Shown here: positions 1-6,888 of the stretch, in pieces
How the letters are laid out: the number at the start of each line of letters is the position of its first letter
Position numbering within the stretch: position 1 is the stretch's first letter
Program-made: the position numbers and the translations under genes
The notes under the pieces: model-generated
The model's database searches: none
Told to the model about the DNA's origin: nothing
What the model saw: the letters and a program-made list of their open reading frames with translations, nothing else
Assembly: GCA_009781535.1 (NCBI GenBank)
Contig: WQXX01000014.1
Span: 1-13,085 of the forward strand
Direction of reading: 5' to 3'
DNA from: Coriobacteriia bacterium
Lineage (GTDB): Bacteria; Actinomycetota; Coriobacteriia; Coriobacteriales; UBA8131
DNA length: 13,085 nt

Positions 1-1077
1 AATTCGATGAACTGCCTGACTGAAGCATTAGGTTTGGCGTTACCGGGCAATGGGACTACCCCAGCCGTCCATGCCGCCCGTGTGCGCCTTGCCAAAGAAG
101 CGGGCGAGCGCGTCTTAGACGCGCTCGCCCGCAACATTCGCCCTTCAGCCATCCTTACCAAGACGGCGTTTCTCAATGCGCTTGCTTTAGATATGGCGCT
201 TGGATGCTCAACCAATTCCGTGCTCCATCTCCTGGCGATAGCCCATGAAGCTGGTATACCGCTTGATCTATCAGACGTCGATGAGATGAGCGCAAAGACA
301 TACAACCTGTGTCGATTGGCTCCGGCTGGACCGCACCATATGCAAGACCTTGACGCTGCCGGTGGCGTCTTTGCGGTCATCGCCCGCTTGATTGCGGGTG
401 GCATGTTCGAGGGTCTTGCGCTTCATGTAACCGGAGTGAGTATGGCTGCACTTGCTGCAGACGCGTGCAAAAGAGCGCCGCTCAAACAGGATGTCATCTG
501 CGAACTCGTCAATCCCTATTCGACAACAGGCGGGCTTGCAGTCCTTTACGGAAATCTTGCTCCCGATGGGGCTATTGTCAAACAAAGTGCGGTTGATCCA
601 AGCATGCGCTGTCATCGTGGTCCTGCCCGCGTGTTCGATAACGAAGAGGCAGCGGTTCAGACGATCTACGCAGGTGACATCAAAGCAGGCGATATTGTGG
701 TCATACGCTACGAAGGACCGGCAGGCGGCCCTGGTATGCGGGAGATGCTTGCTCCTACATCAGCCATCGTGGGCGCTGGGCTTGACACAAGCGTTGCGCT
801 TATCACTGACGGACGTTTCTCCGGAGCGACCCGCGGCGCTGCCATCGGGCATGTCTCTCCTGAAGCGGCTGTGGGCGGGCTGATCGCATATGTGGATGAG
901 GGTGACATGATCACCATCGATCTTGACAACCATCGTCTACATCTTGAGGTTACCGAAGAGGAAATCGAGTGGCGCAGGGCTACCTGGACGCTAAAGGCAG
1001 AAAAGGAACTGAGCGGTTACCTCAAGCGGTATCGCAGACAGGTTATAGGGGCAGACAGAGGAGCTATTGTTGTTTGA
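1..1077 (+). CDS. ilvD: Dihydroxy-acid dehydratase, 5'-truncated by window edge
   Basis: IlvD dehydrates 2,3-dihydroxy-3-methylbutanoate and the matching pentanoate to their 2-oxo acids, the common step of valine, leucine and isoleucine synthesis, in the cytosol. The reading frame is open from base 1, and the codons before the first ATG (Asn-Ser) fit the family motif NSMNCLTEALG, so the true start lies upstream. 358 residues are visible; the family is usually about 550-570, so roughly 195 N-terminal residues, including the cysteines expected to bind the Fe-S cluster, are missing. Visible landmarks are SMNCLTEALGLALPGNGT at the left edge, NPYSTTGGLAVLYGNLAPDG in the middle and the second family signature ITDGRFSGATRG (fragment residues 268-279), whose serine at 274 is the proposed catalytic base. 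The gene is followed by a 175-base spacer and leuA on the same strand. Identification is very secure. Confidence 0.96.
   Translation, partial: NSMNCLTEALGLALPGNGTTPAVHAARVRLAKEAGERVLDALARNIRPSAILTKTAFLNALALDMALGCSTNSVLHLLAIAHEAGIPLDLSDVDEMSAKTYNLCRLAPAGPHHMQDLDAAGGVFAVIARLIAGGMFEGLALHVTGVSMAALAADACKRAPLKQDVICELVNPYSTTGGLAVLYGNLAPDGAIVKQSAVDPSMRCHRGPARVFDNEEAAVQTIYAGDIKAGDIVVIRYEGPAGGPGMREMLAPTSAIVGAGLDTSVALITDGRFSGATRGAAIGHVSPEAAVGGLIAYVDEGDMITIDLDNHRLHLEVTEEEIEWRRATWTLKAEKELSGYLKRYRRQVIGADRGAIVV
100..132. other. Perfect 15-bp inverted repeat with 3-base loop inside ilvD
   Basis: The arm GCGGGCGAGCGCGTC (100-114) and its exact reverse complement (118-132) are separated only by TTA. The hairpin lies wholly inside the ilvD coding region, over the stretch that encodes AGERVLDALAR. 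The pairing is seen directly. Whether it matters in mRNA or DNA is unknown. Confidence 0.85.
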
Positions 1078-1090
1078 GAGGCTTGAATGT

Positions 1091-1155
1091 GGATTGCCAC
1101 GACCTGCGGAGTTTACCCTGAGCTTGATTCAGGGCAGGTCTCGCAATGACGTGGC
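1091..1155 (+). repeat. Compound REP-like palindrome between ilvD and leuA
   Basis: The outer part has the look of the widespread intergenic repeat that starts GATTGCCACG and ends CTCGCAATGAC. Nested inside are GACCTGC (1101-1107) pairing with GCAGGTC (1134-1140), and CCCTGA (1116-1121) pairing with TCAGGG (1129-1134); the two pairings share base 1134, so they cannot both be complete. The 7-base inner loop GCTTGAT is identical to the loop of the palindrome at 4952-4970, which has a different stem. It appears to be one repeat type inserted into, or fused with, another. The role is unknown. Confidence 0.6.
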
Positions 1156-1160
1156 TTTTT
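1096..1160 (+). terminator. Possible intrinsic terminator after ilvD
   Basis: GCCAC (1096-1100) can pair with GTGGC (1151-1155) around the inner hairpins of the repeat, and five T residues follow at 1156-1160. The shape resembles a Rho-independent terminator, but the basal stem is only 5 bp with an asymmetric bulge, so it may only attenuate or do nothing. Confidence 0.3.
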
Positions 1161-1187
1161 GTCACTCAGGCAGGCTCAGGACGACAT
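1161..1187 (-). repeat. Fragment of the TGTCGTCCTGAG intergenic repeat
   Basis: Read on the minus strand, 1175-1187 gives ATGTCGTCCTGAG, a 13-base exact match to the plus strand at 4738-4750, and continues into CCTGCCTGAGTGAC. It is a short, inverted fragment of the same repeat family found in the other spacers, just upstream of leuA. Confidence 0.5.
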
Positions 1188-1239
1188 GAAAAAGAAACCG
1201 GTGTCATTAAAGGATACATCAAAGTATGAACAGCACCAA

Positions 1240-1245
1240 AAGGAG
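1240..1245 (+). promoter_or_regulatory. Ribosome binding site that fixes the leuA start
   Basis: AAGGAG lies 7 bases before the ATG at 1253. The in-frame upstream ATG at 1226 has no comparable site, so the shorter start is preferred. Confidence 0.75.
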
Positions 1246-1252
1246 AGATGCA

Positions 1253-2764
1253 ATGACCAGGAAGATTAAGATTTTCGACACCACCTTACGCGACGGCGAA
1301 CAAGCCCCGGGCTGCTCGATGGACCTCGAGGAGAAGCTCAGCGTGGCACGTCAGCTTGAAACACTCGGCGTCGATATCATCGAGGCAGGTTTTGCGCTTT
1401 CTTCTCCCGGCGACTTCGAATCGGTGCGCCGCATCGCTCAGACCGTCAAGAATTGCACGGTAGCCTCCCTGGCGCGTGCAGTTAAAAAAGACATCGACAT
1501 CGCCTACGAGGCGGTGCGCGAGGCGGTAAATCCTCGCATCCATCTGTTCATCGCGACTTCGCCCATACACATGCACTACAAACTCAAGAAATCACCCGAG
1601 GATGTCTTAGCCACGGCGGTGGAGATGGTCAGATATGCAAAACGCCATGTTTCTGACGTCGAGTTCTCCTGTGAGGACGCGACCCGCTCTGAGCGTGTCT
1701 TTCTCGCGACGGTGCTTAAGGAGGTCATCAAAGCGGGGGCGACCACGGTCAACATCCCTGACACGGTAGGATATGCCACGCCTGCTGAGATGGCCGAGCT
1801 TATCTCGTGGCTTCGCGCCCATGTCGAAGGGATTGATACGGTCGACCTTTCTGTGCATTGTCACAACGACCTCGGCCTTGCGGTTGCCAACTCGCTTGCA
1901 GGTGTGTATGCGGGCGCCACCCAGGTCGAGTGCACGGTCAACGGCGTAGGGGAGCGGGCAGGAAACGCCGCGCTCGAAGAACTCGTCATGGCTCTCAATA
2001 CACGTGCCGACCACTACGCTTGCGGCACGCGGCTCGATACCACGCAGATCTATCGTACAAGCAGGCTCGTCTATAGCATGATCGGCCAGACGGTACCTCT
2101 CAATAAACCCGTCGTTGGCACCAATGCCTTCCTGCATGAAAGCGGCATCCATCAGCATGGCATGCTGGCGGAGCGCAGCACCTACGAGATCATGACGCCT
2201 GAGTCGGTTGGCATCCCTGTGCAGAGCATGGTGCTCGGTAAACATTCTGGTCGTCATGCCTTTGCGACACGTCTTAGCGAACTTGGATATGCCTTGACCG
2301 CAGCAGAGATCGACGCCTACTTCGAGACCTTCAAACAAATCTGCGACAAGAAGAAGACCGTAAGCGATTCTGACTTGGAAGCCATCGTCCATAACAGCGC
2401 GTTTGATAACACGGCTCGCTATCGCCTGGAGAACTTCGACGTTCATTCCGGCAAGGAGTCAACAGCGGTAAGTGTCATTTGTCTGGGCAATGGCAAAGGA
2501 TCCTATGAGGAGGTATCGCTGGGCGATGGGCCCATCGACGCCGCCTACAATGCGATTGACAAGATTCTCAATATGGGAACAAACGAGCTGGTCACCTATT
2601 CAATCAACGCGACTTCGGACGGAAAGGACGCCCTTGGTGAGGTCGTCGTAAAACTGCGCAACGGTGAGAGGGCTGTCATCGGACGTGGGCTTTCGACCGA
2701 CATCATCGAATCAAGCATCCTGGCTTATCTCAATGCTGCGAACAAACTCCTGGAGATGAGATGA
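1253..2764 (+). CDS. leuA: 2-isopropylmalate synthase
   Basis: LeuA condenses 2-oxoisovalerate with acetyl-CoA to give 2-isopropylmalate, the committed step of leucine synthesis. From the ATG at 1253 the protein has 503 residues, within the usual bacterial range. The N-terminal TIM barrel opens with FDTTLRDGEQAPGCSM (from residue 8), the first HMG-lyase-like signature. HCHNDLG has metal-binding His202 and His204, and GVGERAGNA places the metal-ligand Asn at 238, the family spacing of 36 from the first histidine. The C-terminal portion from about residue 388 matches the LeuA regulatory (leucine feedback) domain, with GDGPIDAAYNAID. A start at 1226 would add nine unconserved residues and lacks a ribosome binding site. 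An intergenic repeat begins two bases after its stop codon, and its sister gene cimA comes next. Homocitrate synthase is the main alternative, but full length, the regulatory domain and leuCDB neighbours favour LeuA. Confidence 0.96.
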   Translation: MTRKIKIFDTTLRDGEQAPGCSMDLEEKLSVARQLETLGVDIIEAGFALSSPGDFESVRRIAQTVKNCTVASLARAVKKDIDIAYEAVREAVNPRIHLFIATSPIHMHYKLKKSPEDVLATAVEMVRYAKRHVSDVEFSCEDATRSERVFLATVLKEVIKAGATTVNIPDTVGYATPAEMAELISWLRAHVEGIDTVDLSVHCHNDLGLAVANSLAGVYAGATQVECTVNGVGERAGNAALEELVMALNTRADHYACGTRLDTTQIYRTSRLVYSMIGQTVPLNKPVVGTNAFLHESGIHQHGMLAERSTYEIMTPESVGIPVQSMVLGKHSGRHAFATRLSELGYALTAAEIDAYFETFKQICDKKKTVSDSDLEAIVHNSAFDNTARYRLENFDVHSGKESTAVSVICLGNGKGSYEEVSLGDGPIDAAYNAIDKILNMGTNELVTYSINATSDGKDALGEVVVKLRNGERAVIGRGLSTDIIESSILAYLNAANKLLEMR

Positions 2765-2766
2765 TT

Positions 2767-2888
2767 TGTCGCCCCGGGCAGCGAGTCTGAGCTTCAGCGA
2801 GTCTGAGCTTCAGCGAGCCTGATCCGGGGACTAGCGGGAGATGGATGTAGTGTGCAGGTTGTCGTAAGAAAAACCTATGAATTGGCAA
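2767..2888 (+). repeat. Composite intergenic element, copy A (leuA-cimA spacer)
   Basis: It begins with TGTCGCCCC two bases after the leuA stop. CCCCGG (2772-2777) can pair with CCGGGG (2824-2829). The loop has been expanded by two perfect copies of the 16-base unit CAGCGAGTCTGAGCTT (2779-2794, 2795-2810) plus a partial third. A GCGGGAGATG segment and the 29-base module from TGTCG (2860) to GGCAA (2888) follow, the latter matching the modules at 4838-4866 and 6963-6991. The element ends in the cimA ribosome binding site. Its function is unknown; it could be a mobile repeat or a shared leader. Confidence 0.6.
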
Positions 2889-2897
2889 GGTGAAAAC

Positions 2898-4487
2898 ATG
2901 CTGGCACGTCGTATAAAACACATAACTCTACTTGATTCGACTCTGCGCGACGGGGCGCAGGGCGAGGACATATCCTTTTCGGTAAACGACAAGCTGCGTA
3001 TCCTCGAAGCGCTCGATTCCTTTGGGCTTGATTTTATTGAGGCGGGCAACCCTGGCTCCAACCCCAAGGATCTGGAGTTCTTCAGGCTGGCGGAAGTACG
3101 AAAACCCAATCACGCCCAGCTTTGTGCCTTTGGCGCTACGCGGCGATGCAATATCGCTGTCGAGGATGACGCAAGCGTTCAGTCGCTGTTGGCAGCAAAC
3201 ACTCCGGTCGTCGTGCTCTTTGGAAAAAGCTCGCTTCTGCATGTCACTGAGATCCTCAAAACGACTCGGGAGGAGAACCTCCGGATGATATCTGAGACGG
3301 TGTCCTTCTTTAAGGAGCATGGAAAGAAGGTCATCTTTGACGCTGAGCATTTCTTTGATGGATATTATGCGAGTAACGACTCAGCTGTGTATGCCCTCAA
3401 GACACTTGAAGCTGCCCAGGAAGCGGGAGCCGACATTGTGGTACTTTGTGATACGAATGGCGGCATGTTACCGTATCAGGTCTACGAAGCGACAGCCGAG
3501 GCGATTGCCATGCTGCCTGCGGATGTGCCGGTGGGTATCCATGCCCATAACGACACCGGCTGTGCAGTGGCAAACTCTATCATGGCCCTTGAAGCAGGCG
3601 CGACGCATGTGCAGGGCACGTTTATCGGTTTTGGTGAACGCTGTGGAAATGCCGATCTCTCGGCTATCCTGCCGGCTGTCATTCTGAAGATGGGGCATCA
3701 TTGCAATGGTGAGCTGCTAAGGCTCAGTGAGACGGTCAATGTGGTTGCTGAGATTGCCAACGTGATCGTTCCTAACAACAAACCCTACGTGGGGACAAGC
3801 GCCTTTGCACACAAGGCGGGCATGCATGCAGACGGCGTCCTCAAGAATTCCGTCTCGTTTGAGCACATCGACCCATCCAAGGTGGGTAACAAGCGCAACT
3901 TCCTTGTCTCGGAGGTCTCAGGGCGCAGTGGAGTGCTTAAACGCGTGCATGGCTTTGCTCCAAACTTGGCTAAAGACTCCCCCGAACTTACCGCCATCCT
4001 CGAGCGTCTTAAAGCCCTCGAGCATGCAGGTTATCAATTCGAGGCGGCGGATGCGAGTTTTGAACTCATGGCTAAAAAGGTGCTTGGAACCTATAGCCCG
4101 CACTTTTCCGTGACCTTCTACAAGACGATGAGTGAGTTTCCTCCTGGGACGGACGATCTGCCCTCCACGGCGGCGATTGAGATTAAAGTCGATGGTTTGA
4201 CAGAAATAGCCGCCGCAAAAGGGCGTGGGCCGGTGCATGCTCTTGATAACGCCTTGCGCAAGGCGCTCGTGGTGTTTTATCCACAGCTCAACGATATGCA
4301 TCTGGTAGATTTCAAGGTGCGCGTGCTTGACCAGAAGGCAGCTACTGCGGCGACGGTACGTGTTCTGATCGAAAGTGCCGATGCGCAGACAAATTGGACG
4401 ACTATCGGCGTATCGGACGACATCCTTGAAGCGAGTTTTATCGCTCTGGTCGATTCGTTGGAGTATAAGCTGGCAAAGGATGGGTGA
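2898..4487 (+). CDS. cimA: (R)-citramalate synthase
   Basis: CimA condenses pyruvate with acetyl-CoA to (R)-citramalate, starting a threonine-independent route to 2-oxobutyrate and isoleucine. The start at 2898 follows AAGGTGA (2887-2893) at good spacing and gives 529 residues, the usual length of this family; an in-frame ATG at 2877 lacks such a site. The barrel opens with LLDSTLRDGAQGEDISFSV (from residue 11). DFIEAGNPGSNPKDLEFF is characteristic of the CimA type rather than LeuA. Metal ligands are visible as His215 and His217 in HAHNDTG and Asn251 in GERCGNADL. PYVGTSAFAHKAGMHADGV is also typical. The C-terminal region from about residue 395 resembles the LeuA/CimA regulatory domain, so feedback control (isoleucine in known members) is plausible. 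LeuCD and LeuB downstream can carry citramalate onward. Homocitrate synthase is less likely given the motifs and neighbours. Confidence 0.93.
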   Translation: MLARRIKHITLLDSTLRDGAQGEDISFSVNDKLRILEALDSFGLDFIEAGNPGSNPKDLEFFRLAEVRKPNHAQLCAFGATRRCNIAVEDDASVQSLLAANTPVVVLFGKSSLLHVTEILKTTREENLRMISETVSFFKEHGKKVIFDAEHFFDGYYASNDSAVYALKTLEAAQEAGADIVVLCDTNGGMLPYQVYEATAEAIAMLPADVPVGIHAHNDTGCAVANSIMALEAGATHVQGTFIGFGERCGNADLSAILPAVILKMGHHCNGELLRLSETVNVVAEIANVIVPNNKPYVGTSAFAHKAGMHADGVLKNSVSFEHIDPSKVGNKRNFLVSEVSGRSGVLKRVHGFAPNLAKDSPELTAILERLKALEHAGYQFEAADASFELMAKKVLGTYSPHFSVTFYKTMSEFPPGTDDLPSTAAIEIKVDGLTEIAAAKGRGPVHALDNALRKALVVFYPQLNDMHLVDFKVRVLDQKAATAATVRVLIESADAQTNWTTIGVSDDILEASFIALVDSLEYKLAKDG

Positions 4488-4488
4488 T

Positions 4489-4716
4489 TGCTTGGGAAAC
4501 ACCGATTACTACGCGCGAGCGCTCCAACAGCTCGTTGATTGAAAAAGCAGCTGTAAGCCTGTAGGCGATGAGGGGCATTTTTCGGTAGTAGGCAAAACAA
4601 GGCAGGCTCGCAGGGCGAAGTGTGAGAATCTATTCATAGATGAGCGGATCAGAGTAAAGACAGCAAAGCATAACGGATTGGCAGACTCAAGCGTAGTAAT
4701 CGGTGCTACCCAAGCA
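4489..4716. mobile_element. MITE-like element with 31-base terminal inverted repeats
   Basis: The left end (4489-4519) and right end (4686-4716) are inverted repeats that match at 27 of 31 positions. They include an unbroken 15-base core, CACCGATTACTACGC at 4500-4514 and its complement at 4691-4705, and the outer TGCTTGGG at 4489-4496. The 228-base element encodes no transposase and no convincing open frame, and its left end is one base after the cimA stop codon. I see no obvious target-site duplication. A small internal hairpin, ATCTA/TAGAT, sits at about 4627-4640. A non-autonomous transposable element is the simplest reading; a large structured RNA element is the alternative. No second copy is present in the window. 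Confidence 0.6.
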
Positions 4717-4737
4717 GGAAAGTTAGTAGGAAAATAG

Positions 4738-4750
4738 ATGTCGTCCTGAG
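4738..4750 (+). repeat. Truncated copy of the TGTCGTCCTGAG repeat
   Basis: ATGTCGTCCTGAG matches the inverted fragment at 1175-1187 exactly and is followed 15 bases later by the fuller copy that begins at 4766. Confidence 0.5.
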
Positions 4751-4765
4751 TGGAATGAAACTGTT

Positions 4766-4866
4766 TGTCGCCCTGAGCGGCGCCACGAAGTAGCGCCGAC
4801 GAAGGGTCTAACGGGAGAGTTGTAGGCTGAGTTGGGCTGTCGCCCAGAAAGATTATGTGTTGGCAA
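4766..4866 (+). repeat. Composite intergenic element, copy B (upstream of leuC)
   Basis: It starts TGTCGCCCTGAGC. The outer arms CCCT (4771-4774) and AGGG (4803-4806) enclose GGCGC (4779-4783) pairing with GCGCC (4793-4797). ACGGGAGAG and TTGTAGG follow, then the 29-base module 4838-4866. The arrangement and length (101 bases) match copy C at 6889-6991 (103 bases), and the two 29-base modules agree at 26 of 29 positions. Role unknown. Confidence 0.6.
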
Positions 4867-4879
4867 TCGTAACAGGCGT

Positions 4880-4940
4880 TTGTTGCCTATGAAAGCCGTA
4901 GGATAGGATGGAAAGGGTGATGTAAGTGGCGATGACAATG
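4880..4940 (+). repeat. Direct repeat, upstream copy of the leuC start region
   Basis: This 61-base segment matches 5001-5061 at 58 positions. It contains the same ribosome binding site region and the same GTG-GCG-ATG-ACA-ATG start codons as leuC, but then runs into a repeat and reaches a stop at 4992-4994 after 22 codons. It looks like a duplicated, non-functional leuC start. Confidence 0.85.
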
Positions 4941-4946
4941 TACTTT

Positions 4947-4990
4947 TGTCACCCCGGGCTTGATCCGGGGTCTATCAGGAGAGTGGCAGG
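4947..4990 (+). repeat. REP-like palindrome between the two leuC leader copies
   Basis: TGTCACCCCGGGCTTGATCC starts a palindrome in which CCCCGG (4952-4957) pairs with CCGGGG (4965-4970) around the loop GCTTGAT. The tail TCTATCAGGAGAG parallels the tails of copies A, B and C. The same loop with a different stem occurs at 1116-1134. Confidence 0.65.
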
Positions 4991-5000
4991 ATGAAAGCGG

Positions 5001-5061
5001 TTGTTGTCTATGATAGCCGTAGGATAGGATGGAAAAGGTGATGTAAGTGGCGATGACAATG
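5001..5061 (+). repeat. Direct repeat, copy that carries the real leuC start
   Basis: This is the downstream partner of 4880-4940, offset by 121 bases. It differs at three positions, one of which changes GAAAGGGTGA to GAAAAGGTGA in the ribosome binding site. leuC reads through its 3' end. Confidence 0.85.
5033..5040 (+). promoter_or_regulatory. Ribosome binding site for leuC
   Basis: AAAAGGTG ends 6 bases before GTG 5047. This spacing favours the GTG over the in-frame ATG codons at 5053 and 5059, which would sit 12 and 18 bases away. Confidence 0.55.
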
Positions 5062-6360
5062 ACGCAGAAGATACTGGCTCATGCGGCAGGATTCAGCACC
5101 GTCGAAGCCGGCTATCTGATACTGGTGCGACCTGATAGGGTGTTGGGAAACGACATAACGGCGCCAGTGGCAATCAACGAATTCAGAGAGATGGGCGCGA
5201 CTCGCGTGTATGATCCCGCAAGGATTTCACTTGTGATGGATCACTTCGCGCCGAACAAAGACATCAAAGCAGCTGCACAATGCAAGCTGTGTCGCGACTT
5301 TGCCCACGAGATGGGAATCAGTGGCTTTTATGACGGCGGCGCCATGGGTATAGAGCATGTACTGCTCCCTGAGTTAGGTCTGGTGACAGCCGGTGACGTG
5401 GTTATCGGCGCCGACTCGCATACCTGCACCTATGGGGCGCTCGGAGCCTTTGCAACCGGAGTGGGATCAACGGACATGGCAGTTGCGATAAAGACTGGCA
5501 AAGCCTGGTTCAAGGTGCCTGAAGCCATCCGCATTGTCCTGACCGGCAAGCTCAACGCCTGGGTAAGCGGCAAGGACCTCATCCTGTCTATCATTGGCAG
5601 TATCGGGGTAGATGGGGCGCTGTATCAATCGATGGAGTTTTGCGGCCCTGGCGTTGCGACTCTGAGCATGAGCGACCGCTTGTGCATCTGTAATATGGCG
5701 ATTGAGGCTGGAGCAAAAAACGGCATCTTTCCGGTGGATGAGCGTACGATTGCCTTCCTTGAAGAGGTGGGCGCACAGGTACCTGTTGTCTTTACTGCCG
5801 ATGAGGATGCAGAGTATGTATCTACAATTGAGATCGATTTGGGCGCCATCACCCCGACAGTCGCTTTTCCGCATTTACCGGAGAATGCGCGTACGTTTGA
5901 GGGAGGTTTGCCTGCTAGCTACAGTCTACAAGGAAGCAGCAGCGCGCAGGATCCTATCGGCTTTATTCCTATTGACCAGGTTGTCATAGGTTCCTGTACC
6001 AATGGGCGCCTGGAGGATCTACAGATTGCAGCCGAGATCCTGCGTGGACGTAAAATCGCTCCAAACCTGCGCGTTATCATCATCCCCGGTACGCAGAAGG
6101 TTTATCTCGATGCAATGGCGCAGGGCTTGCTTCGTGTGTTTGTAGAAGCCGGCGCGCTCGTCTCCACACCTACTTGTGGGCCTTGTCTCGGCGGTCATAT
6201 GGGCATACTGGCTGCAGGCGAGCGCGCCGTTGCGACCACCAACCGCAACTTCGTAGGACGCATGGGGCATACAGAGTCGGAAGTCTACCTCGCAAGCCCT
6301 GCCGTTGCGGCGGCAAGCGCGGTTTGCGGCTGTATCACCGACCCCCGCACACTGATGTAA
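5047..6360 (+). CDS. leuC: 3-isopropylmalate/citramalate isomerase, large subunit
   Basis: LeuC with LeuD forms an aconitase-family [4Fe-4S] enzyme that isomerises 2-isopropylmalate to 3-isopropylmalate; in organisms with CimA it also converts citramalate to 3-methylmalate. From GTG 5047 there are 437 residues, matching the shorter LeuC class rather than the 466-residue enterobacterial one. The cluster cysteines are visible as Cys317 in IGSCTNGRLEDL and Cys377/Cys380 in TCGPCLGGHMG, with the standard spacing of 60 and 3. GADSHTCTYGALGAFATGVG lies near residues 122-141. Starts at ATG 5053 or 5059 are also possible and would remove two or four residues. The 5' end lies inside a 61-base direct repeat, so an aborted duplicate start sits upstream. 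The stop is 22 bases before leuD, suggesting coupled expression of the two subunits. Homoaconitase is the alternative, but the neighbours argue for LeuC. Confidence 0.94.
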   Translation: MAMTMTQKILAHAAGFSTVEAGYLILVRPDRVLGNDITAPVAINEFREMGATRVYDPARISLVMDHFAPNKDIKAAAQCKLCRDFAHEMGISGFYDGGAMGIEHVLLPELGLVTAGDVVIGADSHTCTYGALGAFATGVGSTDMAVAIKTGKAWFKVPEAIRIVLTGKLNAWVSGKDLILSIIGSIGVDGALYQSMEFCGPGVATLSMSDRLCICNMAIEAGAKNGIFPVDERTIAFLEEVGAQVPVVFTADEDAEYVSTIEIDLGAITPTVAFPHLPENARTFEGGLPASYSLQGSSSAQDPIGFIPIDQVVIGSCTNGRLEDLQIAAEILRGRKIAPNLRVIIIPGTQKVYLDAMAQGLLRVFVEAGALVSTPTCGPCLGGHMGILAAGERAVATTNRNFVGRMGHTESEVYLASPAVAAASAVCGCITDPRTLM

Positions 6361-6382
6361 AGTTATGAACGGAGCAAGTAAC

Positions 6383-6886
6383 ATGGGAAAAACGATAGCT
6401 CGGGCGCGGGTCTTCAAATACGGTGACAATGTCGATACCGACGTCATCATTCCGGCGCGCTATCTCAATACGACCGACAAAAACGAACTGGCGCGCCATT
6501 GCATGGAGGACCTCGACGCGAGTTTTGCCTCACGCGTCCATCCAGGCAGCATCATTGTGGCAGGCAGGAACTTTGGCTGTGGGTCATCGCGCGAGCATGC
6601 GCCCATAGCTTTGCAGGCAAGCGGTGTCGTGCTCATCGTGGCTGAGAGCTTCGCGCGTATCTTCTATCGCAATGCGCTCAATACCGGCCTGGCGATCATC
6701 GAATGTGCGCCAGCTGTCCATGAGGCACAGGATGACGATGAGCTCTCTGCTGATCTTACGGCGGGCGTCCTAGTCAACCACACGAAGGGCACGCGGCATG
6801 CGGTGATGGTCTATCCGCCGTTCATCCAGCAGATTATCAAAGCAGGCGGCCTGGTGGCGCTCGCAAAAACCGGCGGCTTGGATTGA
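6383..6886 (+). CDS. leuD: 3-isopropylmalate/citramalate isomerase, small subunit
   Basis: LeuD is the swivelling small subunit that pairs with LeuC and helps bind substrate. From ATG 6383 it has 167 residues, normal for the stand-alone short LeuD class. The start is chosen because CGGAG (6370-6374) lies 8 bases upstream; ATG 6365 would add six residues without a comparable site. VFKYGDNVDTDVIIPARYL lies at residues 10-28; the following segment falls in the substrate-specificity loop. The family hallmark GRNFGCGSSREHAP is at residues 61-74, followed by AESFARIFYRNALN. It is the only gene in the run that follows its neighbour closely. Two bases after its stop codon the spacer changes into a composite repeat. 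The identification is secure; specificity for isopropylmalate versus citramalate cannot be read from sequence, and both are likely used. Confidence 0.95.
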   Translation: MGKTIARARVFKYGDNVDTDVIIPARYLNTTDKNELARHCMEDLDASFASRVHPGSIIVAGRNFGCGSSREHAPIALQASGVVLIVAESFARIFYRNALNTGLAIIECAPAVHEAQDDDELSADLTAGVLVNHTKGTRHAVMVYPPFIQQIIKAGGLVALAKTGGLD

Positions 6887-6888
6887 AT

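Noticed and set aside
1078..1252. T-box or other riboswitch upstream of leuA
   Set aside because: The spacer is largely taken up by repeats and shows no T-box core sequence or specifier arrangement that I can recognise.
1186..1269. 27-codon frame that overlaps the leuA start, as an attenuator peptide
   Set aside because: It has only one Leu and one Val codon, a weak ribosome binding site close to the ATG and no terminator/antiterminator pair after it. Translational coupling to leuA remains possible but unsupported.
1607..2446. 279-residue minus-strand frame opposite leuA
   Set aside because: It is the antisense shadow of a conserved gene, has no recognisable domain and is rich in Arg, Cys and His as expected for such shadows.
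4250..4265. 16-base perfect palindrome in cimA (CGCCTTGCGCAAGGCG)
   Set aside because: It falls over ordinary codons for ALRKA in the regulatory domain and such short palindromes are expected in a GC-rich gene.
4277..4600. 107-residue minus-strand frame that reaches into the MITE-like element, as a possible element-encoded gene
   Set aside because: About two thirds of it is antisense to cimA and the composition is typical of a shadow frame.
4926..4994. 22-codon frame starting GTG upstream of leuC, as a leader peptide
   Set aside because: Its start is a duplicate of the leuC start, and the rest translates a palindromic repeat (CHPGLDPGS), a known type of spurious translation. It has a single Leu codon, so it is not a leucine attenuator peptide.
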